Part shown: positions 40,334 to 50,058 of the stretch, in pieces
Layout: each line of letters begins with the position of its first letter
Position numbering within the stretch: the stretch's first letter is position 1
Source: Hyphomicrobiales bacterium
Lineage (GTDB): Bacteria > Pseudomonadota > Alphaproteobacteria > Rhizobiales > Rhizobiaceae
DNA: 60,285 nucleotides
Assembly: GCA_900466605.1 (NCBI GenBank)
Contig: UBMU01000035.1
Coordinates: 1 to 60,285, forward strand
Reading direction: 5' to 3'
The notes under the pieces: generated by a model
The model's database searches: none
Told to the model about the DNA's origin: nothing
What the model saw: the letters and a program-made list of their open reading frames with translations, nothing else
Translations under genes and position numbers: made by a program

Positions 40334-41656
40334 TCAATCACAGTAGACCTTGCCGCTCTGGCGTGAGCGCAGATCGAAGTGGAAATGGTTCCAGTGCTCT
40401 GGATTGCTGCCGGGGCCGAGCACTGTGTTGAAATATTTGCAGCTATCGCTGCGCACGGCCTGCAACAGCCGGCCCTCCCGGAAAGAAAACAGCCCTTTCT
40501 TGCGCACGTCGATCGCGTGACCGCTCTTCAGGACGAACTTGCCGACATCGATCGCGTTGCCGTGGGCATGCTCGGACATCGGATTGTAACGCTGCCGGCT
40601 GTTGTTCATGCGACGGCAGCTATATCCGCCAAGCGGCTGAATGGTCTTGATGCCGGACCAGTAGCGAAAGCGGGCGGACGGCGCGAGCTCGTTCTTGACC
40701 CATTTGGCAAAGGCGAGCGTCACCTTGCAATTCAGCGTCACCGCCGGCCGGACACCGATATTGCCGGAAAGACCTTGCAGCGAGATTGGGTACGGCACCT
40801 GGCAGGCCGGGCCGTTCGATATCGGCGGCTTCTCGCTGTAGACGACACCCATCCGCTTCAATTCGCGACGGCATGCAAGCTCCGAGGCTGGCATTACGCT
40901 CGGGTCTACAGGGACGGCTGGTTCGCTCATCATCGGGGCGGTCGGATTGTTCGGCCGCAGCATGGCAACCTCATTCTCTTCGGGCACCCGCGCCGGGGCA
41001 ATCACCCGCCTTCCGTCGCTCCATACCGCCGCGTTGCCGATCTGCGACTGTGCAGCCGGTGCGGGAATCCTCGCGCGGTTGAGCTGGGTGGGATTGTCGC
41101 TACCGATACCATCGACCACAGGCTGATCGGACTGCCCCTCGGCGATCTGCTGCTGTTGCTCCTCGGCCAGACCGACGACGGGCTCAGCCCCCAGCTCGGC
41201 ATCCATATTGACGCCGCCGGCGGGCACCGCGAGCTGTTGCGTGCCGCCCCAGGTCGAAGGATCGCTTCGAAGGGAACCGGCAGCACCCTGCGCGCCCGCC
41301 ATGGCCTCATCGCTATCGATCATCGGCAACCGCCCAGGCTGGGCAGACGCCTGGAGCGTCGATGATTGGTTACCAGTGCGGCTCGCGCCCGTTCCAGCGA
41401 GGTTGGGCGTATCGAGATAGTCGACCGATCCTGCGGCATCGCTGACAGGAGCATTGGCGACAGGATAGGCCTGCTCACTCGGATTCGGCTGAATTTGCGC
41501 AGCGGGCGCACGGCGGTGCGACGGCGAAATCGAGCCGACGCGCGTGCCGTTGTCCACCTCACCGGGTGGGATCAGGCCATCGGTCGAACACGTCACCAGA
41601 GCCGTCGAGAGCAGCACTGGCAGCACGTATTGCCGAAGAATGGAAATAAACGCCAT
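40334..41656 (-). CDS. Extensin-like C-terminal domain protein
   Basis: Predicted envelope protein of 440 residues. Hydrophobic residues 8-22 end in a Cys (VTCSTDG), which could be a lipoprotein signal. A low-complexity Pro/Gln/Ala/Ser-rich region extends to about 250, and the conserved extensin-like domain (PF06904) fills 265-440. This domain has ACRRELKRMGVVYSE, LNCKVTLAFAKWV, and metal-ligand-like SEHAHGNAIDVGKF and EHWNHFHFDL. The His/Asp pattern is reminiscent of VanY/MepA-type peptidoglycan peptidases (inference). Confidence 0.88.
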   Translation of the reverse strand: MAFISILRQYVLPVLLSTALVTCSTDGLIPPGEVDNGTRVGSISPSHRRAPAAQIQPNPSEQAYPVANAPVSDAAGSVDYLDTPNLAGTGASRTGNQSSTLQASAQPGRLPMIDSDEAMAGAQGAAGSLRSDPSTWGGTQQLAVPAGGVNMDAELGAEPVVGLAEEQQQQIAEGQSDQPVVDGIGSDNPTQLNRARIPAPAAQSQIGNAAVWSDGRRVIAPARVPEENEVAMLRPNNPTAPMMSEPAVPVDPSVMPASELACRRELKRMGVVYSEKPPISNGPACQVPYPISLQGLSGNIGVRPAVTLNCKVTLAFAKWVKNELAPSARFRYWSGIKTIQPLGGYSCRRMNNSRQRYNPMSEHAHGNAIDVGKFVLKSGHAIDVRKKGLFSFREGRLLQAVRSDSCKYFNTVLGPGSNPEHWNHFHFDLRSRQSGKVYCD

Positions 41657-41924
41657 ACTCTCATCGCTTCCGAGGAACAGCAGGGATCTTACAACTTAAG
41701 CCGAAATTTAATGAAGAACGGTGAATGAAAGCTTACCCGGACCACAGCTGCTGCCGTGCCGCTCCCAAAACAAATCCCGGATGGTCCGCGCATACCCGCC
41801 ACACCCACTGAAAGGCCGGCGACGTTTGCCCGCCGCTGATCTATCATGCCGGCACACGGTTCTGCGGTTTTTTCGCAGCTGTCAGACGTCGCGTGACCAA
41901 GCTCAACACAGCACGGGAGGCAAC

Positions 41925-42344
41925 ATGGTAGACGGAAAATCCTCATTCGCCATAGACATACGCGATGTCGGCCTGCTGATAGGTCGACTGCTTCTCGCCT
42001 GGATCTTTCTACACGAGGGGGCCTCGCTGGCGCTGAACTTCTCTGGTGCCGTCGAGATGGCCGGACAATTCGGCTTGAGCGTTCCCTTGCTGGTGGCAAC
42101 GATCGCCCTTCAGATCGGCGCCGGCCTTTCGATCGCAACCGGTGTTCTAGCTCGCATCGGCGCGTCTGCACTCGGCCTGTTCTGCGTCGCGACGGCCACG
42201 CTCTTCCACACCAATTTCGCCGACCAGAACGAGCTCCTTCACTTTGAAAAGGACCTTGCCATTGCCGGCGGCATGTTCGTGCTTGCTGCCGCCGGGGCCG
42301 GCGCGCTCTCGATCGACAGTTGGCTGAGGACCCGCAAACAGTAG
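41925..42344 (+). CDS. DoxX-family membrane protein
   Basis: Four-helix membrane protein of 139 residues, DoxX type: GLLIGRLLLAWIFLHEG, LVATIALQIGAGLSIATGVLARIGA, ATATLFHTNF near 88 and a final helix. DoxX-like proteins are thought to handle quinol or redox-stress functions. The start at 41925 follows GGGAGG and is favoured over 41721. It converges with the decarboxylase. Confidence 0.85.
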   Translation: MVDGKSSFAIDIRDVGLLIGRLLLAWIFLHEGASLALNFSGAVEMAGQFGLSVPLLVATIALQIGAGLSIATGVLARIGASALGLFCVATATLFHTNFADQNELLHFEKDLAIAGGMFVLAAAGAGALSIDSWLRTRKQ

Positions 42345-42397
42345 CGTGAAAGCCCGCCTCCGAGCGGTTGATCGGGATGCACTGCATGTCACGCTAC
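42341..42397. terminator. 9-bp inverted repeat at a convergent junction
   Basis: GTAGCGTGA (42341-42349) and TCACGCTAC (42389-42397) could form a long-loop hairpin over the ends of the DoxX and decarboxylase genes. No T run is seen, so the terminator role is tentative. Confidence 0.35.
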
Positions 42398-43809
42398 GGC
42401 GACACGTTGTCAGGTCGCTCTGCCCGGTAAGCTCTCAAGATTGCATCAACCGCTGTCGCCGCTTCGCCAGCGTTTGTCTGGTAGTTGATAACCGACAACC
42501 GCATCACCTGACGGCCGCGCCACACCGCGCCGCCGGCAAAAGCCGCCCCCTCCCGCTGCAGGGTACCAATCGTTCGTCTGGTAAGCTCATCGCCCCTCTC
42601 CTGCACCAGATCCGCCCCGAAGCGCACGATCACTTGATTGAGAAGAACATCGTTCTCGATGGCCACTCCAGCCTCCTTCGCCAGCGCCTGCGCCATGCCT
42701 GCAGCAACGTCACAAGCACCATCGACCATGGCCTCTATGCCGCTGCGCCCGAGATGCCTGATCATCGCCCAGGTAGCAAAGCCGCGCGCACGACGCGACA
42801 GCTCCGGCACATAGTGCGATGGGTCGCGCTCGCCCTCGGTTGCGAGCGGCAGATAGCTCGCAGATATGGTCATGGCGCGCCTGTGCGCCAGTTCGTCGCG
42901 GACGATCGCATAGCCGCAATCATAAGGCGTTTGCAGCCACTTATGGCCATCGGTCGCCCAACTGTCAGCCTGATCGACGCCGGATGCGAGATAACGTCGC
43001 CGGGCTGACGCCTGCGCCCACAGGCCGAATGCCCCGTCCACATGGACCCACGCTCCTTTCGATTTCGCGCTCGCGATCAAGCTGCCGAAATCATCAAAAG
43101 CACCGGTATTGATCTGCCCGGCTTGGAGAATGGCGATGCAGGGCCCCGATACGTCGGCAATGGCCCGTCCGAACGCGGCCGGAACGATACGCCCCTGATC
43201 GTCCGTCTGGATCCGCACGACCCGATCGTGGCCAAGGCCAAGAAATTGCAGGGCGGAAAACACGGTCGTATGCGCGTCATCGCCGATCAGCACGGTGATC
43301 GGCGATGCCCCGAACAGTCCTTTCGCGTCGACATCCCAGCCCGCCTGCATAAGGATCGCGCCTCGCGCGGCAGCAAGACATGTGAAATTCGCAACTGTGG
43401 CGCCGGTGACAAAGCCGATCGAGCAACTTGAAGGAAGGCCAAGCAACTGCAGCAGCCAGCGCGTCGCAACGGCCTCTACGGCCGCCGCCGACGGCGACAC
43501 CAGGTGGTTGCCGGCATTCTGGCCCCAGGCGCTCGCCAGGAAATCGGCGGCCACTCCCATCGGATGCGAGCCCCCGATCACCCAGCCGAAGAATCGCGAA
43601 CCCGTCATAAGATGCAAGCCCGGTTCGGCCGCCGTCACCAGCTTATCGAGAACATCCTCCATAGGCGACGACTGCTCCGGCAGCGGGGCAGAAAAGGCTT
43701 CGACAGCATCAGCATAGTCGTGCAGCGGACGGTGAGGACGGTTGCTGGCAGCGTCGCGAAAGCGCGCCGCATGATGAGCAGCAATTGAGAACAGTTCATT
43801 CGTGCCCAC
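42394..43809 (-). CDS. Pyridoxal-dependent (aromatic L-amino-acid type) decarboxylase
   Basis: Group II PLP decarboxylase of 471 residues. It shows GGSHPMGVAADFLASAWGQNAG near 79-100, the cofactor-binding FVTGATVANFTCLAAAR near 133-149, the Asp D258 in VHVDGAFG and the Schiff-base lysine K290 in WATDGHKWLQTPYDCG. Relatives decarboxylate Trp, Tyr, Dopa or similar; substrate not predictable here. The GTG start at 43809 has GGGAGG upstream and no in-frame ATG nearby. It converges with DoxX. Confidence 0.9.
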   Translation of the reverse strand: MGTNELFSIAAHHAARFRDAASNRPHRPLHDYADAVEAFSAPLPEQSSPMEDVLDKLVTAAEPGLHLMTGSRFFGWVIGGSHPMGVAADFLASAWGQNAGNHLVSPSAAAVEAVATRWLLQLLGLPSSCSIGFVTGATVANFTCLAAARGAILMQAGWDVDAKGLFGASPITVLIGDDAHTTVFSALQFLGLGHDRVVRIQTDDQGRIVPAAFGRAIADVSGPCIAILQAGQINTGAFDDFGSLIASAKSKGAWVHVDGAFGLWAQASARRRYLASGVDQADSWATDGHKWLQTPYDCGYAIVRDELAHRRAMTISASYLPLATEGERDPSHYVPELSRRARGFATWAMIRHLGRSGIEAMVDGACDVAAGMAQALAKEAGVAIENDVLLNQVIVRFGADLVQERGDELTRRTIGTLQREGAAFAGGAVWRGRQVMRLSVINYQTNAGEAATAVDAILRAYRAERPDNVSP

Positions 43810-43949
43810 GGCGCCCGCCTCCCGGCGAGATCACGCACATCCTTCGAACGCACGTGATATCGCGCTGCCAAAGCCCTCAATGACGGGGAGAATAGCCCGA
43901 ACTCTGCGCCGATGCCAACCAGGCATCAAAATGCGGCTGGCCGCTCGCC

Positions 43950-44198
43950 TCAGCGCCCGCCGCCGACACTGCGAAGGGCCTTGCCAGCAAGCCCCTCCCC
44001 GGACGGACGAACTGCATCGCGTCGCTCGTTGCCGTAGAGTTCGTTCATGATTTTGGCGACTTCAATAGCATGACCTTCGGTCAAACCGTGCAAAATCTGC
44101 CCACCAAAAGATGCAGGTTCTTCAGTCTGATTGTCCCACACCATCCAGAGATCGAGCGGGTCGCAGATGACGTCGTAACGTTGATCGGAACTATACAT
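43950..44198 (-). CDS. Small conserved-looking hypothetical protein
   Basis: Product of 82 residues, unrecognised. The N-terminal half has YDVICDPLDLWMVWDNQTEEPASFGG then a helical HAIEVAKIMNELYG, which looks like a real folded small domain, while the tail is basic and glycine-rich. A weak AAGG precedes the ATG. It lies 140 bases upstream of the decarboxylase in the same direction. Confidence 0.5.
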   Translation of the reverse strand: MYSSDQRYDVICDPLDLWMVWDNQTEEPASFGGQILHGLTEGHAIEVAKIMNELYGNERRDAVRPSGEGLAGKALRSVGGGR

Positions 44199-44474
44199 GG
44201 GTAAATTGCCTTAATAACCCTACCCGTTTAAGCTCCCAACCCTTAATGCGCCCTTGCTTCAAACCACCAATTTGCGCGGGCGATTTCTTGTCCCGGCAAC
44301 CAGAAAGCCCGGAAATACCTTTAAAAGGGATGCCGATGCCGCGCTTGAATTTGCTGATAGTGATCTTAGGCCTTCCGCCGCGAATGAAAAAGGGCTCTGC
44401 GCGCGGGATGCCTAACGGGGCCTGAACGTCATATCTCGACTTGGCATCCGACGTGCCGATCTGATGCAGAAAGC
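44199..44474. other. Intergenic stretch with no gene seen
   Basis: 276 bases between two small minus-strand genes. I see no coding frame with a ribosome site, no tRNA and no convincing terminator. Confidence 0.4.
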
Positions 44475-44633
44475 CTATCGCGCGGGAACGCTTCCCGTTA
44501 CGATCCGATCCGTTTTCACCACGTCCATCTGCGGCCAGTTGGCTGCCGCTTCACTGGCCGGACGACTGCCGACTGCCAGAATTGTGATCAGTCCAGCCAC
44601 GATGGCAGTAAGGAGCAAGCCGCTGTAGGTCAT
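44475..44633 (-). CDS. Small single-helix membrane protein
   Basis: Product of 52 residues. One hydrophobic helix near 5-22 (LLLTAIVAGLITILAVG) is followed by a soluble tail ending RIVTGSVPAR, a style common among small rhizobial secreted or membrane proteins. The start at 44633 has GAGG upstream and is preferred over 44678. Function unknown. Confidence 0.45.
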   Translation of the reverse strand: MTYSGLLLTAIVAGLITILAVGSRPASEAAANWPQMDVVKTDRIVTGSVPAR

Positions 44634-44762
44634 TGTTTCGAGCCTCAATGCTGTGGTTTCCCAGCCACTGCGGCGCAAACTGATACGAGACGCTAAATGA
44701 AAAGCTAACGAGCATGGTTAATACACGACGTTTCGCTGTTTGATGCGCCAGTTGTGGATAAC

Positions 44763-46424
44763 CTAGTCGCTCGCCTGCGCCTGCGCCGACCGGCTCTCGA
44801 ACAGCCGTTTCAGCGCATCGAGCCTTTCTGCGTCGATCTTCGCGTCCGTTACGGCAACCCAGCCGTCAATATAGTGTTCAGGAGCATAGACGTGGCCGTA
44901 CCCCATCGGAGAGGTCGTGGCAGTCGCCATATCGACCAGCAATTGCAGCATCGTCAGCGCGGGAAACCACCTCAAGCTTGGCGAAACGTCCGGCCCACGG
45001 GGATGCCTCATCCATGCCGGCTCCCGATAGAAAGAATAGGGATCGAAAAACGTCACGGCATCGCTGGCATACTGCAGATAGACAATACGGATGGGTCCCC
45101 AAGTCGCGCCTGGAATGTCCAACTGGTTTGTCTGGTTGGTAAATCGGATCAAGGATCCGTCGCGAAACTGCGGCAACCAGGCAGGCGAGTCGGGAATGCG
45201 CGCCGCCGTCACGTCCCGCCACATCCTGCTTTCAAAAGGCGGTCCGCTCCACAGTGCCCCCTGGAATGGATCCGCCACGATATCAAAGATATCCGCCGAG
45301 ATCTGGGAATTCAGCGCTCCTAGACTGAGGCCGTGCAGGTAGAGCTTCGGTCGCTGGTCCCGCGGAAGGGTCGTCCAGTAGCCGTAGACCTCCCGAAACA
45401 ACGCCTTGGCCGAGGCTGCACCGTATTCGGGCTCGACGAGCAGCGACAGCCAGCTTGTCAGATAGGAATACTGAAGCCCGACGCTCGCCACATCCCCATG
45501 GTGCAGATATTCGAGCGTATCCATTGCCTCCGGATCGATCCATCCGGTTCCCGTCGGAACGATGATGACGAGAAGCGAACGTTCAAACGCGCCTTGGCGC
45601 TTCATCTCATCGAGTGCGAGCTTTGCCCGCTCTTCAATCGTTTCTGCGTTATTCAGGCCCACATAGGTGCGCAGCGGCTCGCGTGCGGCGGTCTTCCAGA
45701 AATCGCCAATCTGTGCGGCGGTCGGCCCCGACACGATGAAATTGCGACCCTGACGCCCAAGTCCCTCCCAAGTGACGAGCGAGGCAGCGCTGCCGGTCTT
45801 GGCCGCGTCGCGCGGCCTAGGAACGTTGTCTTCAAGAAGCGCATCGACCCTACGGAATGAGCTGTCAGCTAGATGCATGGCCGCACGCAGCAATACGCCA
45901 TCGACCACAGACCAAAAGAGTGCGATCGCAAGAACACCGCCGACAACTTGCGAGACACGGCGCGGCACGAACCGTGACAGCCATTCCGAGAGATAGAGAC
46001 AGGTCAACCGAAAAAGCCTACCGATCAGAACTGCAATGAAGAACGCGACGATTGCAACAAAAGCAACGCTGAAGGGCTGAGCTGTATCGACGCGCTCCAT
46101 GTGCCACAGGTCGCGGATCGAATTCTGCCAGCCCGCTGCGCGCCAAAGCACGGCTACCGAGAGCACGACACCAAGTCCGGTAACGATCAGATTGCCGGGT
46201 AGTCTGCGCTCGCGCGGGATCGGCAGCTCCAGGTATTTCCAGAGCCAGACAAACGCCACCCCGAAGAAATATCCGACGGCAGCAGCGATGCCGGACAGCG
46301 CCCCTTGAACGAAAAACGAACGTGGCATGAGGCTAGGCGTCAGCGACGCGGCAAAGAAAATAAAGCCGAGTACCAACCCCGGCGTCGAAAGCGACACGAA
46401 CAAGCGCAGCAGCAAACGTTTCAT
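44763..46424 (-). CDS. Membrane alpha/beta hydrolase (PF10081-like)
   Basis: Protein of 553 residues with five N-terminal helices (to about 190), then a large soluble domain (210-540). The nucleophile elbow HGLSLGALNSQ is near 377, with LVIIVPTGTGWIDPEAMDTLEYLHHGD before it and a late MGYGHVYAPEHYIDGW containing a His. This matches the alpha/beta-hydrolase family 9 (DUF2319) of membrane proteins, substrates unknown. GAGGGGA precedes the ATG. Confidence 0.85.
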   Translation of the reverse strand: MKRLLLRLFVSLSTPGLVLGFIFFAASLTPSLMPRSFFVQGALSGIAAAVGYFFGVAFVWLWKYLELPIPRERRLPGNLIVTGLGVVLSVAVLWRAAGWQNSIRDLWHMERVDTAQPFSVAFVAIVAFFIAVLIGRLFRLTCLYLSEWLSRFVPRRVSQVVGGVLAIALFWSVVDGVLLRAAMHLADSSFRRVDALLEDNVPRPRDAAKTGSAASLVTWEGLGRQGRNFIVSGPTAAQIGDFWKTAAREPLRTYVGLNNAETIEERAKLALDEMKRQGAFERSLLVIIVPTGTGWIDPEAMDTLEYLHHGDVASVGLQYSYLTSWLSLLVEPEYGAASAKALFREVYGYWTTLPRDQRPKLYLHGLSLGALNSQISADIFDIVADPFQGALWSGPPFESRMWRDVTAARIPDSPAWLPQFRDGSLIRFTNQTNQLDIPGATWGPIRIVYLQYASDAVTFFDPYSFYREPAWMRHPRGPDVSPSLRWFPALTMLQLLVDMATATTSPMGYGHVYAPEHYIDGWVAVTDAKIDAERLDALKRLFESRSAQAQASD

Positions 46425-46477
46425 GCGTTCCCCTCATACTTCTGGACCCACAAAGACTGGCCCGCCCCGCGCCAGCC

Positions 46478-47557
46478 CTACATCTGAAGTCCGAGGAAAT
46501 GGAACGGCGCCGAGTCCTTGAAGTCCTTCGTCGCATCCCCGGAATAGATGTGGTCCTGGTTCTCCCCCAGATCGAGCTTCTTCACCTTACCGCTCTCCTT
46601 GGAGAAGTCGATTGACTTCAGATCGACCCAGAACGTGTTGGGCGTCAGCGCGGATTCGAAGAAGTAGAGCATGCGCTTGTGATCGACGACAGTCCGCCAG
46701 CGCGTCGAGGAGATGTTCGGCTCCTCGGGGGTGTTGAGGCCGTAGGGCACCGAAGCGTTTCGAATGACGCTAAAGACGCTCGCCAATGCCCGGTTTGGAT
46801 CTTCATCCTTGGGAATGGCATTTACGTAGAACGATGCGCGCGCAAACCGGTCCGAGGCACGATTCGTCCCAGGCAGCATCACCGTTCCGCCGATCTGCTT
46901 CCAATACGTGTTCAGTGCCAATTGCTGATCGAATGTCGGAGAATTCGTCATCACCTGGTACTTGCGGTCGTGGTGGATGACTTGCTTGCCGCCGATATAC
47001 TCGATGATCGCGCTGTCGCCGGTCTTGTCGGACATCGACAGGTGCAAGGTCGTCAGGCGGTTCTCGCCTGGCACGTTGTCGGTGACAACGGTGAAGGGTT
47101 CCGTTTCGAGGGCTTTTACCGCCTCGTCCACGGTCGCGAAATTATCGAGTACATATTGCCCCCAGGCAGCGATCGTCAGGCCGGGTTTGCTGTCCTGGTC
47201 AAACTTCGGATACTGGGACTCGACCAACCACAGCAGATTAACGTTGAGGCCCGCTTCGTTCAGCCCGTCGGTCGTGGAGACATCATATCCAGTCGCTATC
47301 ACGCTGCCGTATTTCGCGGTCCATTTGATGGAGTTCGGACGAGCCTGACCGTTCCGCTCGATGCCGCGCGGCAGAACCCACAGGTTCGTGGCAACATCGC
47401 TCTTCCAGTCCATCGACCGCGCGGTAATGATGTTGTCATCGGGACCGAGGTAGACCAATCGTGTGCATGCCTGAGCCGCCGTCTGCCCGAAAGCCATGAT
47501 CGATCCGACTGCGAGCGCAACAAGCGAACGAGCGAAAGGATTGCTGCCGAAGATCAT
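46478..47557 (-). CDS. Secreted penicillin V acylase-like Ntn hydrolase
   Basis: Linear-amide C-N hydrolase (PF02275, choloylglycine hydrolase/PVA family) of 359 residues. A signal peptide ends AQA-C31, so cleavage would expose the catalytic Cys31 at the new N-terminus (CTRLVY). ITARSMDW (D50) and later NEAGLNV and TNSPTF positions are the other usual active-site residues. Gram-negative relatives cleave penicillin V and acyl-homoserine lactones, so quorum-signal hydrolysis is possible (family knowledge, not shown). GGAG precedes the start. It is 53 bases upstream of the alpha/beta hydrolase gene in the same direction. Confidence 0.88.
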   Translation of the reverse strand: MIFGSNPFARSLVALAVGSIMAFGQTAAQACTRLVYLGPDDNIITARSMDWKSDVATNLWVLPRGIERNGQARPNSIKWTAKYGSVIATGYDVSTTDGLNEAGLNVNLLWLVESQYPKFDQDSKPGLTIAAWGQYVLDNFATVDEAVKALETEPFTVVTDNVPGENRLTTLHLSMSDKTGDSAIIEYIGGKQVIHHDRKYQVMTNSPTFDQQLALNTYWKQIGGTVMLPGTNRASDRFARASFYVNAIPKDEDPNRALASVFSVIRNASVPYGLNTPEEPNISSTRWRTVVDHKRMLYFFESALTPNTFWVDLKSIDFSKESGKVKKLDLGENQDHIYSGDATKDFKDSAPFHFLGLQM

Positions 47558-47587
47558 CCGCTACTCCATTCGTTGCTTTGAACTGAG

Positions 47588-47785
47588 CTAGAGGCGCATT
47601 GAGAAACCGTGCTGGATGACAGCCCACCGAAACTTGTTGATGCCGGTAAAGTCGTCGCTCTCATAATCCTGATACAGCAGTCGATAGCCCGCAAATTCGG
47701 CGGTTCTGCTGGAAAACGCAATCGACGACAGGCAAAAGACGAGACAAAACAAGCTTATCGGCAGGCAAGGCAAGAATCGAAGCAT
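47588..47785 (-). CDS. Small protein with signal-like N-terminus
   Basis: Product of 65 residues, unrecognised. A hydrophobic segment (residues 4-22, with two Cys) could be a signal peptide, followed by a short mature part rich in aromatic and charged residues (YRLLYQDYESDDFTGINKF). GGAGG lies eight bases before the ATG at 47785. It ends 30 bases before the PVA-like gene start and may be co-transcribed with it. Confidence 0.5.
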   Translation of the reverse strand: MLRFLPCLPISLFCLVFCLSSIAFSSRTAEFAGYRLLYQDYESDDFTGINKFRWAVIQHGFSMRL

Positions 47786-47860
47786 TCTAGGCCTCCGTTG
47801 CGGCACACCTGCACCTTACTATCTGAAAGCGCAGATTCAAGGGACGTGCAATCAAGTAGG

Positions 47861-47898
47861 CGATACAAAAATGGCTCCCGAACCACCGTTCGGGAGCC
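47861..47898 (-). terminator. Rho-independent terminator of the chemoreceptor gene
   Basis: GGCTCCCGAAC (47873-47883) pairs perfectly with GTTCGGGAGCC (47888-47898) around a CACC loop and is followed on the minus strand by ATTTTTG. It lies 24 bases past the chemoreceptor stop codon. Confidence 0.9.
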
Positions 47899-47921
47899 CC
47901 AAGTTTTGTGATCGACCGCCA

Positions 47922-49742
47922 TTAGGCGGCGCGGGACATCCGTCCTGCGTGGCCAGCGCCATTTGCGCGCAGCCTGAAGTTGGCGAGCAGCGTGCTCAGT
48001 TGACGGCTTTCCTCCGCCAGCGTCTGGCTCGCAGCCGTCGTCTCCTCGACCATCGCGGCATTCTGCTGCGTCATCTGGTCCATATGGTTCACCGAGGTGT
48101 TGATCTCGTTGAGGCCAGTGGCCTGTTCGCGAGCCGCAGTCGCGATCGACGTCACATGGCCGTTCACGCGATTGACCAGCTCCTCGATTTCGAGCAGCGC
48201 GTCCCCAGTAGTGCGCACCAGCATGACCCCGTTTCCGACTTCGCTTGCCGAGGTGCTAATCAGCACCTTGATTTCTTTCGCGGCGTTGGCCGAGCGCTGA
48301 GCAAGCTCACGCACCTCCTGTGCAACCACGGCAAAACCACGCCCCGCCTCGCCTGCGCGCGCGGCCTCGACACCGGCGTTAAGCGCGAGCAGGTTGGTCT
48401 GGAAGGCGATCTCGTCGATCACGCCGATGATCTGCCCGATCCGGTTCGACGAGTCCTCGATCCGGTTCATGGCCGTCACGGCGTTGCGCACGATGTCGCC
48501 CGATCTACCGGCGCTTGTCTTGGTTTCCGCCACCATCTCCCGGGCTTCAGCGGCACGCTCCGAAGCGGTCCGCACGGTCGCCGTGATCTCGTCGAGTGCC
48601 GCTGCCGTCTCTTCAAGTGCGGCCGCCTGCTGCTCGGTGCGCTTCGACAGATTGTTCGTGGCCTCGCTGATATTGCCGGCGCTGTCGTTGACCACGCTGG
48701 TCGATTCCGCGATTGCCTGGATGACGCCATTCAGCGCATCGACTGCCGAATTGAAGTCCGAACGCAGCTTTGCATAGTCTGCACCGAGATCGCCTATAGA
48801 TACCGTCAGATCGCCTGCGGCAAGCTTCTCGAGACCCGCGCCAAGCGACTGGATCGCAAAGGTCTGGCGATCCGCTGCCGAACGCCAGTTGACTTCGTTG
48901 CCGCGACGTTCCTCCTCGATCTGCTCTTGATGCCGGCTCTCCCGATCGCGCATCAACGCCCGCTCGTGGACGGAATCGCGCAGCACAAGGAGCGACTTCG
49001 CCATTGCGCCGATCTCGTCACGCCTGTCGTGGTCGACGATCTCGACCGCGTCGTGCTCGTCGGCAATGGCATTCATTGCAGTCTTGAGACGGGCAATCGG
49101 CGCGGTCACGCTGCGGACGATGCCGAAGGCAACGCCGATGATGACGATCGCGCCGACGAGGCAGGCGCCGGCCGCCCAGATCGCGTTCTGCCGATAGAGG
49201 GCAGCAAGATCGTCGGCGTAGACACCGGTTCCGACCACCCAGCCCCACGGCTCGAAGCCGACCACATGTGAATACTTCAGGACCGGATCGGCCGCACCCG
49301 GCTTCGGCCAGTAGTAGTCGACGAAACCTTCGCCGCTCTTCTTCACGGTATTGGCAAACTCCACGAAGATGAACTTGCCGGTCGGATCCTTGTTCTGAGA
49401 CAGATCCGTTCCGTTCAGCTCCGGCTTGATCGGATGCATGACCATCGTCGGATGCATGTCATTGATCCAGAAGTAGCCATTGCCGCCGTAGCGCATGGCG
49501 GAGATGACGTCCTTCGAGGCCGCCTGCGCCTGCTCGCGCGTCAAGGCGCCGGACTGCTCCAGCTTGTAGTACTTCTGGAAGACGGCGATTGCCGTCGCAT
49601 CCATCTGCGCAAGACCATGCTTGCGCTCGCTCTCCAGCTTCGAGTGCGAATAATTCAGAAAGAACGTGATGGCGAGCACGAGAATAGTCAGCGCCAGCCC
49701 CACGAGGGAGTAGAGGCGAGTGGAAATCTTGACGTTACGCAT
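47922..49742 (-). CDS. Methyl-accepting chemotaxis protein with single Cache domain
   Basis: Chemoreceptor of 606 residues: helix 1 at 11-30, a periplasmic sCache_2 domain (35-185) with YGGNGYFWINDMHPTMVMHP and GWVVGTGVY, helix 2 near 192-212, HAMP to about 265, a linker with a second HAMP-like segment, then the MA domain (about 340-590) with the hairpin tip IDEIAFQTNLLALNAGVEAARAGEAGRGFAVVA. There is no C-terminal CheR pentapeptide; it ends RMSRAA. sCache_2 receptors often bind small carboxylates. A strong terminator follows. Confidence 0.93.
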   Translation of the reverse strand: MRNVKISTRLYSLVGLALTILVLAITFFLNYSHSKLESERKHGLAQMDATAIAVFQKYYKLEQSGALTREQAQAASKDVISAMRYGGNGYFWINDMHPTMVMHPIKPELNGTDLSQNKDPTGKFIFVEFANTVKKSGEGFVDYYWPKPGAADPVLKYSHVVGFEPWGWVVGTGVYADDLAALYRQNAIWAAGACLVGAIVIIGVAFGIVRSVTAPIARLKTAMNAIADEHDAVEIVDHDRRDEIGAMAKSLLVLRDSVHERALMRDRESRHQEQIEEERRGNEVNWRSAADRQTFAIQSLGAGLEKLAAGDLTVSIGDLGADYAKLRSDFNSAVDALNGVIQAIAESTSVVNDSAGNISEATNNLSKRTEQQAAALEETAAALDEITATVRTASERAAEAREMVAETKTSAGRSGDIVRNAVTAMNRIEDSSNRIGQIIGVIDEIAFQTNLLALNAGVEAARAGEAGRGFAVVAQEVRELAQRSANAAKEIKVLISTSASEVGNGVMLVRTTGDALLEIEELVNRVNGHVTSIATAAREQATGLNEINTSVNHMDQMTQQNAAMVEETTAASQTLAEESRQLSTLLANFRLRANGAGHAGRMSRAA

Positions 49743-50058
49743 TGAGCCCCGGCAGTTCAGAATTTGATAATAGTCAAATACTGCTATGTCCCCCTTACCG
49801 GATCGTGAATTTTAATTAGACTTTACTCAATTGCCGCAAGGTGCGCAGTTTTCTCTCACACTCAAGAACAAAGCTAATAAATTGATTTGTATACAATAAA
49901 ATAGATTCACCTCAACCACGCTAGGTGATTTCTCATAGAACTATTGTAGCATTTGCCGGAACGGGGGTACCACCTCCCGACAGCCCTGCATTTCGCTGCG
50001 AAGGCATCTGCGCTAGGTTCCTTCGGAATCGCTATCCGCAATACGAAAGGACCCATCC
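49743..50058. other. Divergent intergenic region, no gene seen
   Basis: 316 AT-rich bases between the divergent chemoreceptor and thioesterase genes. A short inverted repeat TTTGA-TAATAG-TCAAA at 49763-49778 lies 20-35 bases upstream of the chemoreceptor start. Promoters for both directions are expected but I cannot fix them. Confidence 0.4.

Noticed and set aside
40379..41365. 328-residue plus-strand frame over the extensin-like gene
   Set aside because: The minus-strand protein matches a known domain; the plus-strand frame is shadow sequence.
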